64,000 nt of DNA from Sphingomonas sp. JC676 (GTDB taxonomy: Bacteria > Pseudomonadota > Alphaproteobacteria > Sphingomonadales > Sphingomonadaceae), in the NCBI RefSeq assembly GCF_014489075.1, contig NZ_JACTGR010000007.1:1-64000 (forward strand), written 5' to 3'. The position numbers were made by a program, and so were the translations under genes. The notes beneath the pieces are model-generated. The model was not told the DNA's origin. It did not search any database and saw only the letters and a program-made list of their open reading frames with translations. Below, piece after piece: positions 1 through 8,205 of this stretch. Position 1 is the stretch's first letter; each line of letters starts with the position of its first letter.

Positions 1-122
1 AGGCAATGACTGTCTTCGGCACTTCGCGCCGTGCCGAATGGCCGGTTTCGGGATGGCGAAACGGCCGACTGAGCGTCCAAGATTTGGGCGTTAGCAGACC
101 GTCCGCTTTATGAGTCTCCGTC
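1..122. other. Left-edge intergenic sequence
   Basis: This stretch lies downstream of the minus-strand GH92 gene, whose stop is at 123-125. I see no open frame with coding character, no strong hairpin followed by a T-run, and no RNA gene. It may be the tail of an intergenic region cut by the window edge. Confidence 0.5.
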
Positions 123-2444
123 CTAGTTGGCGCTCATCGAAAAGGGCCGCGCCTTCTTGCTCGCCCCCCATGCCTTGTTCGGCGTCGCCTGCATCGTGAA
201 GCGCAATTCGCCGCCTGCCATGATCTCCTCGTGGCGGATATAGACGCGGTCGAGCGGCTTTCCGTTGAGCGTCACCCGGCCGACATAGCGGTTCGCGTCC
301 GACAGGTTGCTCGCCAAGATCGTGAAGCGCTTGCCGTTCGGCAGGTTGAGCACCGCGCGATCGACGAAAGGTCGGCCGATAACATATTCGTTGGAGCCGG
401 GCGCGACGGGGTAGAAGCCCAGTGACGTGAAGACGAGCCAGGCCGACATCTGCCCGAGATCGTCGTTGCCGGAGAGCCCGTCGGGCGTCGGCTTGTACTG
501 GCTGTCGACGATCTGCTTCAGCCGCTCCTGCGTCCGCCAGGGCTGGCCGGCATAGCTGTACAGATAGGCGACGTGGTGGCTGGGCTCGTTGCCATGGATA
601 TACTGGCCGATCAGCCCGGCGATATCCTCGGCATGGCTGTAGTCGATCTTCGAATTGTCGAAGTCGAACATGGCGTCGAGCTTCTTCACCGCCGCGGCGT
701 CGCCGCCCAGCAGCGCGAACATGCCGGCCTGATCCTGCGGCACGAACCACGAATATTGCCAGGCATTGCCCTCGGTATAGTCGGATCCATAGTTGATCGC
801 GGTGGGATCGAAGGGCGTGCGATAGCTGCCGTCCGCCTTGCGGGCGCGCAGGAAGCCGGTCTTCACGTCGAAGCTGTTGCGCCAGTTGGCGGCGCGCTTC
901 TCGAACGCGGTCGCGATGTCGGTCTGGCCCATCGCCTTGGCCATCCGCGCGATCGTCCAGTCGTCATAGGCATATTCGACCGTCTTGGATGCCGCTTCCG
1001 GCTCCTTATCGATCGGCACGTAGCCGAGCTTCATGTACCAATCGAGCCCGCCATAGGGGCCATAGGTCGCGCTCTTCACCATCGCCTCGAGCCCGGCCTT
1101 GGCATCGAAGCCCTTGAGCCCCTTCATATAGGCGTCGGCGATCACCGGGACGGCATGATAGCCGATCATCGTCCAGGTCTCGCGGCCCTGGAACTGCCAG
1201 ACCGGCAGGATGCCGAACGGGCTCGCCTGCTGGCTGGCGATCAGCGAGTTGATGAAATCGGCGTTCTTCTTCTCGGGCTGGACCAGCATGAGCAGCGGAT
1301 GCTCGGCGCGGAACGTGTCCCACAGCGAAAAGGTCGAGTGGAAGGTGAAGCCCTTGGCCTGGTGGACCTGATCGTCCGGTCCCCGATAGCGCCCGTCCGC
1401 GTCGGAGAATATGCTGGGCGCCATCAGGCTGTGATAGAGCGCGGTGTAGACGGTCTTCTTCTCCTCCGGTGCGGCGTCGATCGCCACCGCGCCGAGCGCT
1501 TGCTCCCAGGCCGTGCGGGTCTTCGCGCGGATCGCATCGAAATCGCCGGGCTCGCTTGCCAGGTTGGCGATCGCGCCGTCTTCGTCGACGCTCGAGATCG
1601 CGACCTTCACTTCCAGCGGCTTGTCGAGCGCGCCGAAATCGAGCCGGGCGACCAAAGCGCGGCCTTCCAGCTGCGCGGAATCATCGGCGCCGCGGCTGGG
1701 CCCCTGGAAGCCCTTGTACGGTACCTTCTCCTCGCGGTTGAAAAAGGCATGGCCGGCGAGCGGCGCGTTGGGACGGATCGCGAAATAGAGCTTCCGCGCA
1801 GGCGCCCATCCCCGCGTCTCGCGCATGCCGGTGATCGTGCCGTCGGGGCGGATGCGCACCGAGGACCACATGATCTTGCCCGGATAATTGTAGAGCGAGC
1901 TGCGCAGATCGAGCACCAGGTGCGCGGCCTTGCCTGCAGCGAAGGCGTAGCGCTGCACGCCGACGCGCTGGCCCGCGGTCAACTCGGCGCGGATGCCGGC
2001 ATCGGACAGGGTGACGCCATAATAGCCGGGCTGCGCGGTCTCGTCGGCATGGCCGAAGCGCGAGCGATAGCCCGAGCCGGGCTTCTTCGGATCGCCGGGT
2101 TCGAGGGCCACATCACTGCCGGCCACCGGCATGATCAGAAAATCGCCCAGGTCAGAATGTCCCGCGCCCGAGAAATGGGTCATCGAGAAGCCCTGGATCG
2201 TCGGGTCGTCGTAGCGATAGCCCGCGGCATGCCCATAGCATTGGCGGATCTCGCAGCCGGTATCGGTGTCCGGACTGAGCTGCATCATCCCGAACGGCGC
2301 GACCGCGCCGGGGAAAGTATGGCCTTCGCCGCCGGTGCCGATCATCGGATCGACGCTCTCATACGCGGTCTGCGCGGCGAGCGGGGCGGAGACCAGGGCG
2401 GCGGCGGTTAGGGCGAGCGTCGCCCGGCGAAGATGCGCGATCAT
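123..2444 (-). CDS. GH92 family glycoside hydrolase (alpha-mannosidase type)
   Basis: A secreted 773-residue enzyme of glycoside hydrolase family 92, whose members are mostly calcium-dependent exo-acting alpha-mannosidases of N-glycans and mannans. The ATG at 2444 is chosen because it is followed at once by a signal peptide (basic start, hydrophobic core, cleavage after ALA-AQ near residue 24). Family landmarks are visible: DPMIGTGGEGHTFPG near the mature N-terminus, HFSGAGHSDLGD, GNEPSHH at about 618-624 (the Glu is the expected general acid) and GNDDLGQMSAW at about 659-669. Length is normal for the family. It shares the minus strand with the GH9 gene at 3049-5559, which suggests a small glycan-degradation locus. 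The exact linkage cleaved cannot be read from the sequence. Confidence 0.93.
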   Translation of the reverse strand: MIAHLRRATLALTAAALVSAPLAAQTAYESVDPMIGTGGEGHTFPGAVAPFGMMQLSPDTDTGCEIRQCYGHAAGYRYDDPTIQGFSMTHFSGAGHSDLGDFLIMPVAGSDVALEPGDPKKPGSGYRSRFGHADETAQPGYYGVTLSDAGIRAELTAGQRVGVQRYAFAAGKAAHLVLDLRSSLYNYPGKIMWSSVRIRPDGTITGMRETRGWAPARKLYFAIRPNAPLAGHAFFNREEKVPYKGFQGPSRGADDSAQLEGRALVARLDFGALDKPLEVKVAISSVDEDGAIANLASEPGDFDAIRAKTRTAWEQALGAVAIDAAPEEKKTVYTALYHSLMAPSIFSDADGRYRGPDDQVHQAKGFTFHSTFSLWDTFRAEHPLLMLVQPEKKNADFINSLIASQQASPFGILPVWQFQGRETWTMIGYHAVPVIADAYMKGLKGFDAKAGLEAMVKSATYGPYGGLDWYMKLGYVPIDKEPEAASKTVEYAYDDWTIARMAKAMGQTDIATAFEKRAANWRNSFDVKTGFLRARKADGSYRTPFDPTAINYGSDYTEGNAWQYSWFVPQDQAGMFALLGGDAAAVKKLDAMFDFDNSKIDYSHAEDIAGLIGQYIHGNEPSHHVAYLYSYAGQPWRTQERLKQIVDSQYKPTPDGLSGNDDLGQMSAWLVFTSLGFYPVAPGSNEYVIGRPFVDRAVLNLPNGKRFTILASNLSDANRYVGRVTLNGKPLDRVYIRHEEIMAGGELRFTMQATPNKAWGASKKARPFSMSAN

Positions 2445-2503
2445 GGCGCGCAGCGGTAACGGCTGTTTCGCGCGGGGCAAAGGGCAATGGCGAGGATCGG
2501 TGG

Positions 2504-2941
2504 TTAGTCGACGTTCCGTCCCAGCAGCCTCGCTACATTTGTTTCACGCCGCATCATGGCCTGCATCTCAGCAGCGAACCGCGCTGTATCAGGATAGTTT
2601 GTGCGAAAGACAGCCTGACACTGTTGCCGCGCGTCGTTGAGGTCGCCGACCTTCACAAGAACGTCGAGGTCACCAGTCTTGTTGGCCGGTAAGATGGAGA
2701 CGCCGATTATCACCTCGTAGTTGGAGCCGTCGCTCTGGCACTGTCCCCATTCCGCCACGCATGGGTTCTCAGTCGAGATAGGGTAGGAACCGAGTTTGCC
2801 GGCCCACGCCTCGACGTCTTGCCATTGTACCCAGAACCCACCCCGGCCCGAGAACGGATAGGTCTCCACCTCGGCCGCTAGCCACCCGAAGTCGCCGTCA
2901 TCAGAACTAAATTCGTATCGCAGTGTGAGTTTGGCGTTCAT
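2504..2941 (-). CDS. Hypothetical protein, low-GC, possibly immunity-like
   Basis: A predicted 145-residue soluble protein without signal peptide or membrane segment. I do not recognise a family with confidence. The central part (FSGRGGFWVQWQDVEAWA, then KLGSYP) has the look of small bacterial proteins resembling DUF6228/WapI-type immunity proteins, but that is only an impression. By eye the gene is about 56% G+C, against roughly two thirds G+C around it. It sits between two large glycoside hydrolase genes on the same strand and is not obviously coupled to either. No Shine-Dalgarno is obvious before the ATG. Recent acquisition is plausible. Confidence 0.6.
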   Translation of the reverse strand: MNAKLTLRYEFSSDDGDFGWLAAEVETYPFSGRGGFWVQWQDVEAWAGKLGSYPISTENPCVAEWGQCQSDGSNYEVIIGVSILPANKTGDLDVLVKVGDLNDARQQCQAVFRTNYPDTARFAAEMQAMMRRETNVARLLGRNVD

Positions 2942-3048
2942 GGCTTACGTTACGTCGCCAACGGAACGTCCGCTACCGGGTCGCTAACAGCCTTTCGGGC
3001 GATCGGTCCCTCGAACGTCCGAAAAGAGGGAGCTGCCGATGGCCGCTC

Positions 3049-5559
3049 CTAACGCTTCTCCTTCCCCAGCGCGATGCCGGCCTGGACGAGCTCGATATAG
3101 CTCGGCCCCATGTTGATGACGTACTCGTTCTCGCCCCAGAAGAACGGCCAATGCTCGCTATTCTCCGGGAAGTCGGGCTTGAGGATCAGCACGCCGGGCA
3201 CCACGCCGCCGGCGATGAACGAGAAATCGGCGCGGTTGCTGCCATAGGCGACTTCTTTCGAGACGGTGCCGACGCCCGACACGAACGAGATGTCCGATCC
3301 CGGATGCGTGCCGTGGAGGAAATCGAGCGCGCGATAGGCTAGGCTGCCGTCGGTAACTGCCGGAAACGCCTTGTGCAGCACATAGTCGGTGATGCCGGTC
3401 TGGATCACCGCGCCATTGCCCGCCCAGCCGCCGGTGGTGACGGGCACACCGTAGGGATTGTCGGGCTTTTGGGCCGCCTTCCAGGCACGCGCCGCCTTCT
3501 CCACCTCGACGCTGTAGCCGGCGGGCATGCGCGACAGCGCCTGTACCGCGGTCTGGGCATATTGGCCGAAGCGCGTCGCGATCTCGGGCCATAGTGCGGC
3601 GACCCGATCGGCATATTGCTTGTCGCCGGTAGTAACGAGCAGCTCGACCGCGGCAGCGAACTCCTCGCCCGGCAGCCAGCCGCCGGTGGTGTTGCCATGG
3701 CTGTAGGTGTCGGGCGCATGGCTATGCTCCTCCGCCCAGACGCGCCTGGCGAGGCCGAGCGCCTTGTCGGCCAGCGCATCGTTATAGCCGCGGAGCGCCC
3801 GGCTCGACGCGGCCAGTGCCGCCGCCGATCCATAGTTGAGCGCGCTCGCCTTGGTGGTGAACACCCAACGATCGTCGGGCGTGCCGCTCTTGCCGTCCCT
3901 GCGTTCGCCATAGGCGAGATCGGGATCGTAGATCAGTCCATCGGTCTTGGACGCGGCATCGCCCAGATGCGTGTATTGCGCGACATCGGGCTCGACCACG
4001 CCGTGCACCGCATGGCCGACCGCGTCGTACATCGAGGTGAGATAGAGCGTGCCGTGCTCGATCTGCTGGAGCATGTCCGGCTTGCCGTCGGGCACATGGA
4101 TTTCGACGTGGCGCAGCTTCTGGTCGACCAGGGTCTGGTCGCGGGTGGGGCGGTAATCCTCCCATATGCCCACCAGCGTGCGGATCACCGCATATTGCGT
4201 CTGGGTGCGGATGTCGAAATCGCCCGCGTCGAGCCAGCCGCCGATATTGAGCCCCGGGATGTGCTCGCCCGGCTTGAACTTGGTGTCGGTCGTCGGCCCC
4301 TGGGCATAGAGATCGATATGCTCGTGGTTGACCGGCGCCTGGCGCGCATCGTCGCGGTGGCTGTCGCTGTGCCACACGCGATACGCCTCGTTGACCAGCA
4401 TATGGTCCATCGCCACCGGCATGTAGACGTCGAGGCTCGGATGCCAGGCGGTGTCGTAGAGGTCGGACGCTATGCGGAAGGTCGCGGTGCGCCTGCCGCC
4501 ATATTCGAGCAGATAGGTGCCGGGCTGCTGCACGCCGCTGAAGTCGAAGGTGCGATAGGTATAGCGCAGATATCTGCCCCAGGGCTTGGTCGCGCCGCTG
4601 AGTACGGATGTGATCGCGCCGGTTTCCGAAACGCGCAGCAGCCGCGCGGTGGCAGGCGCGGTCGTCATCGCCGGATCGAGCTCGATCACCGCCAGCTTCT
4701 TCTGCTCGGGCGCATAGCCGAGTTGCGAATGGCCGATCACCGGCGCGCGCACCCAGCCGGGCACGCTGTTCGGCGTCAGCGTCCATTCGATCACTTTGCC
4801 GGTCTTGCCCGCTGGGATGGCGCTGCGGACGACGAACCAGCCATTCTGCGCCTGGTCTCGGCCGTCGAACAGGCCGAGTTCGCCAGCGGTAGATGTGATC
4901 GTGACGCGGCGCGCCGGATCCTCGGGCGCGAGCACCAAAGTCTTGCCGGCGGCGAAGGGCAGCGGCTCGGCGCCGGGGCCGATGTCACGCCCGCTGGCGG
5001 CGTTGCGCGCGCCGCCCGCGACCATGTCGCTGGACGGATAGAGCGGGAAGCTGCCCGATTTGCCATCGGCCATCAGGCTCTTGTGGAAATAGGCCGAGGG
5101 GATGAACTCCAGGTTGAACCCGGCCTTGCCGACCAGCGCCTCGGGAAGGGGTCTGTCGAGTAGGACCGAGAGGATCACCGATCCGCCGCGGCGCTCGGCG
5201 CGGATGCGGTACTGGAAATTATAGTCCGGATATTCGAGCAGTACCTCGATCGTGCCGGTCTTGGGGTCTACATCGCGCTTCACCATCCGGCCGATCGGAT
5301 CCCATTGGCCCGGCGTGGCGGAAAGGCGGACATCGCCGTTGGTCGCGGTGCGCTCGCCCTGCTGGATGATCTCGACGCCGCTGATCTTGGAGTCCGCGAA
5401 TAGCCCGTCATACCAGTTGGAGAAGACGAGGACGTTGACGCCGGGGCTCTCGAAATAGCCCGCATCGCCAAGTCGCAGCGCGGTCTGCGCATCGGCGGGA
5501 AGCGCGGTTCCGGCGAGCAGGCAGGCGCAGATCAGGCGTTGAACGGCTTTGGCTTTCAC
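3049..5559 (-). CDS. GH9 family glycoside hydrolase with N-terminal Ig-like domain
   Basis: A secreted 836-residue glycoside hydrolase family 9 enzyme, an inverting beta-glycanase family that includes endoglucanases and exo-glucosaminidases. I place the start at the GTG at 5559: AAGGAGAG lies 6 bases upstream and the product begins with a good signal peptide (cleavage near ADAQ). Longer upstream in-frame starts lack this. Order: signal peptide, about 260 residues of N-terminal beta domain, an Ig-like CelD_N-type domain (about 275-375), then an (alpha/alpha)6 catalytic domain. The catalytic Asp motif DAGDF is at about 444-448, and the C-terminal catalytic Glu lies in GENEYVINMGP (NE at about 811-812). 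The substrate could be beta-glucan, cellodextrin or chitosan oligomers. Confidence 0.9.
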   Translation of the reverse strand: MKAKAVQRLICACLLAGTALPADAQTALRLGDAGYFESPGVNVLVFSNWYDGLFADSKISGVEIIQQGERTATNGDVRLSATPGQWDPIGRMVKRDVDPKTGTIEVLLEYPDYNFQYRIRAERRGGSVILSVLLDRPLPEALVGKAGFNLEFIPSAYFHKSLMADGKSGSFPLYPSSDMVAGGARNAASGRDIGPGAEPLPFAAGKTLVLAPEDPARRVTITSTAGELGLFDGRDQAQNGWFVVRSAIPAGKTGKVIEWTLTPNSVPGWVRAPVIGHSQLGYAPEQKKLAVIELDPAMTTAPATARLLRVSETGAITSVLSGATKPWGRYLRYTYRTFDFSGVQQPGTYLLEYGGRRTATFRIASDLYDTAWHPSLDVYMPVAMDHMLVNEAYRVWHSDSHRDDARQAPVNHEHIDLYAQGPTTDTKFKPGEHIPGLNIGGWLDAGDFDIRTQTQYAVIRTLVGIWEDYRPTRDQTLVDQKLRHVEIHVPDGKPDMLQQIEHGTLYLTSMYDAVGHAVHGVVEPDVAQYTHLGDAASKTDGLIYDPDLAYGERRDGKSGTPDDRWVFTTKASALNYGSAAALAASSRALRGYNDALADKALGLARRVWAEEHSHAPDTYSHGNTTGGWLPGEEFAAAVELLVTTGDKQYADRVAALWPEIATRFGQYAQTAVQALSRMPAGYSVEVEKAARAWKAAQKPDNPYGVPVTTGGWAGNGAVIQTGITDYVLHKAFPAVTDGSLAYRALDFLHGTHPGSDISFVSGVGTVSKEVAYGSNRADFSFIAGGVVPGVLILKPDFPENSEHWPFFWGENEYVINMGPSYIELVQAGIALGKEKR

Positions 5560-5642
5560 GGCGCTCTCCTTCGTGGCAGGTTGGTTCCCGCGCATCGAAG
5601 TTAGCGCTAACACAGACAAATGGGGCAGGGGAAGACCGGGGA

Positions 5643-7214
5643 ATGAAGAGCAACACGCTGGCGGATCGGCAGGGCATCTGGGCGTTCGGCATCGGGTGTG
5701 TGGCCGTCACCGCGGGAGTGCTCATGCACATCCCGATGTTCCTGATGGGCCGCGACATGCATTTCATGCTCGCCGGCATGCCGATGGGCTGGGACATGGT
5801 CGCCGGCATGGGGTTGATCATCATCGGCTGCCTAGTCGCCGCCTGGGGACTGCTGCCGCGCAACGTCGCCGCGCAGCGCGCGGCGAGCGTCGATCTGATC
5901 GTCGCCGCTCCAGAGGATGCGCCGCTGGGGCCTGCGCATTGGGGTTTGCTCTTCGTGCTCGTGCTGGCGCTGATCATCGACACGATGAAGCCCGCCTCGC
6001 TCGGCTTCACCGTGCCCGGCATGGTCGGCGAATATGGAGTGCCCAAGGCGACGGTGTCGCTGGTGCCCTTCTTCGCGCTGATCGGGACCATGACCGGATC
6101 GGTGGTGTGGGGCGTGCTTGCCGACATCTATGGCCGCAAGGCGACGATCCTGCTTTCCGCGGTGATGTTCGTCGGCACCTCGATCTGCGGCGCGATGCCC
6201 AGTCTCGCCTGGAATATCGGCATGTGCTTCATGATGGGGCTGGCTGCGGGCGGCATGCTGCCGGTGACCTATGCGCTGCTCGCCGAGATGATGCCCAACA
6301 AGCATCGCGGCTGGAGCCTGGTGCTGGTCGGCGGGCTGGGCGCGGTGGGCGGCTATTTTGCGGCAAGCGGGCTTTCGGCGCTGCTCCAGCCGGTGTTCGG
6401 CTGGCGGATATTGTGGCTGCTCAACCTGCCGACCGGGCTGGCGCTGGTGTTGCTCGGCGCCTTCATCCCCGAATCCGCCAAGTTCCTGCTCGCGCGCGGC
6501 CGCGCGGTCGAGGCGCAGGCAGTGATGCGCCGGTTCGGAGCGGTTGTGCGCAAGGCCGAGGCTGCGCCCGGGGCGCGCGAGAAATCGACGCACACGCCAC
6601 TCACCGGCGCCAAGCTGATCGGCAAGCTCACCGCGCTTTCGATCGCGGCGATCGCTTGGGGCCTGATCAATTTCGGGCTGCTGCTATGGTTGCCCGCCGA
6701 TCTCGCCGCCAAGGGCTATTCGATCGCGGTGGCCAGCAAGCTGCTTGCCGAATCGGCGCTGATCGCTTTCCCCACCGTGTTCGTCGCGGCTTTGCTGTAC
6801 AGCCGCTGGAGCACCAAATGGTCGCTCGTCGGCGCGATTGCTGTCACCCTGGCGGGTCTTGCGCTGGTGTTGCGGCTCGAGACCGGCGGCGGGGGCAGCC
6901 CGGTGCTCCCGGTCGCGCTGCTGATCGTCGGATCGAACGGGATCATCGCGATCCTGCTGCCCTATGCCGCCGAAAGCTTCCCCTTGCGCGTGCGCGGTCG
7001 CGCCACGGGATGGGTGGCGGCCTGCACCAAGGGTGGTGGCGTGCTGGCGCAGGCCCTGTCGATCACCGCATTGGTGCCGGCGATGGGCGTCGTGGCAGGG
7101 ATAATCCTGGTGCCGACCCTGTTGGCGCTGGGGCTGGTCGCCTGGTTCGGGCGCGAAACGCGTGGCGGCGATCTGCGCCGGCTCGACGACGCGATGGATG
7201 CGCCGCTCGTCTGA
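5643..7214 (+). CDS. MFS transporter
   Basis: A 523-residue, 12-helix major facilitator superfamily inner-membrane transporter. The hallmark loop between helices 2 and 3 is present as GVLADIYGRKATI, and a PESAKFLLARGR segment after helix 6 resembles sugar and aromatic-acid porters. About 85 residues containing two hydrophobic segments precede the first canonical MFS helix, a longer than usual N-terminus. It is divergent from the GH9 gene with only 83 bases between the starts, so the two may share a control region. That makes a carbohydrate or oligosaccharide uptake role plausible but unproven. The substrate cannot be read from sequence. Confidence 0.88.
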   Translation: MKSNTLADRQGIWAFGIGCVAVTAGVLMHIPMFLMGRDMHFMLAGMPMGWDMVAGMGLIIIGCLVAAWGLLPRNVAAQRAASVDLIVAAPEDAPLGPAHWGLLFVLVLALIIDTMKPASLGFTVPGMVGEYGVPKATVSLVPFFALIGTMTGSVVWGVLADIYGRKATILLSAVMFVGTSICGAMPSLAWNIGMCFMMGLAAGGMLPVTYALLAEMMPNKHRGWSLVLVGGLGAVGGYFAASGLSALLQPVFGWRILWLLNLPTGLALVLLGAFIPESAKFLLARGRAVEAQAVMRRFGAVVRKAEAAPGAREKSTHTPLTGAKLIGKLTALSIAAIAWGLINFGLLLWLPADLAAKGYSIAVASKLLAESALIAFPTVFVAALLYSRWSTKWSLVGAIAVTLAGLALVLRLETGGGGSPVLPVALLIVGSNGIIAILLPYAAESFPLRVRGRATGWVAACTKGGGVLAQALSITALVPAMGVVAGIILVPTLLALGLVAWFGRETRGGDLRRLDDAMDAPLV

Positions 7215-7308
7215 AGATTCGTCCTGATCGAAGTTAGGTGCCCGCTTTGAAGCGGAACCATCGCGCTTTTCTGCCGGTTTTTACGGCCAGGCAGGAGAGC
7301 AATCCATC

Positions 7309-8205
7309 ATGGCGACTAGAGCACGCGATTTCGCGAACGATACCGGCTCGCAATTTCTCAAGGACAGTTTCCAGCGCGGCCTCGCGCACTGGAATCACGA
7401 ACGGCTATCACCCGGATTTCCGAGCGACGACTGGCAGCGCATCTTCGATCGCGACGCGAAGATGCAGCGACTGGAAGGCGCGTTCCTCGAGGAACTGCGC
7501 GCCGACGTGATCGAAGAGGCCGCGCAGGCGCCGACCGATGCCCACGGGTTCATCGCCTGGTTCGAGGAACTGGCGGCGACGGGTCCGGGGCAGGGCGACC
7601 CGCTTTTCCCCTGGCTGTGCGCCAAGGCCGGCATCGACGAATTGCGCTGGTTTTTCGAGCAGGAAGCGGCCGGCGAGGCGGGGTTCGACGATCTGGTCGC
7701 AATGACGCAGGTCAAGCTGCCCGTTCGCCCCAAGCTCGAGCTCGCCCGCAATTATTGGGACGAGATGGGGCATGGCACCTATGCCGGCATGCACGGGCCG
7801 ATGCTCGATGCGCTGGTCGAGACGCTGCAGGTGAATCCCGTCATCGAGAATACCGTGTGGGAGAGCCTCGCGCTCGCCAATGCGATGACTGCGATGGCGA
7901 CCAGCCGGCGCTACGCCTGGCATTCGGTGGGGGCACTGGGCGCAATCGAGCTGACCGCGCCGGGCCGCTCGGCGATGGTCGCCGAAGGGCTCAAGCGGCT
8001 GGGTTTCTCGGGCAAGGAGCGCCGCTATTTCTCCGTGCACGCGGTGCTGGACATCAAGCACAGCGTGGAATGGAACAAGGAAGCGATCCGCCCCGCCGTG
8101 GAGGAAGACCCGGCGCGCGCCACCGCGATGGCTGAAGGCGCGCTGATCCGCCTCCGTTGCGGCGCGCGCTGCTTCGAGGCCTATCGCGCCCGGCTCTGGA
8201 GCTAG
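7309..8205 (+). CDS. Iron-containing redox enzyme family protein (haem-oxygenase-like diiron fold)
   Basis: A 298-residue soluble protein of the haem-oxygenase-like diiron oxidase/oxygenase family. The expected metal-ligand pattern is visible: an E-x-x-H in NYWDEMGHGTYAGMH (about residues 146-160) and an H-x3-D-x2-H in VHAVLDIKHS near residue 245. An earlier acidic residue lies in FFEQEAAGE. Such enzymes activate O2 in fatty-acid, amino-acid or nitrogen-oxide chemistry; the substrate here is unknown. The start is supported by CAGGAGAG a short distance upstream. It converges on the TPR gene, and the two stop codons overlap in a shared CTAG at 8202-8205. No biosynthetic partner is adjacent. Confidence 0.82.
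   Translation: MATRARDFANDTGSQFLKDSFQRGLAHWNHERLSPGFPSDDWQRIFDRDAKMQRLEGAFLEELRADVIEEAAQAPTDAHGFIAWFEELAATGPGQGDPLFPWLCAKAGIDELRWFFEQEAAGEAGFDDLVAMTQVKLPVRPKLELARNYWDEMGHGTYAGMHGPMLDALVETLQVNPVIENTVWESLALANAMTAMATSRRYAWHSVGALGAIELTAPGRSAMVAEGLKRLGFSGKERRYFSVHAVLDIKHSVEWNKEAIRPAVEEDPARATAMAEGALIRLRCGARCFEAYRARLWS

Noticed and set aside
573..2411. A 612-codon plus-strand frame opposite the GH92 gene
   Set aside because: The GH92 motifs on the minus strand are clear, and the opposing translation is repetitive Arg/Ala/Gly/Val without structure.
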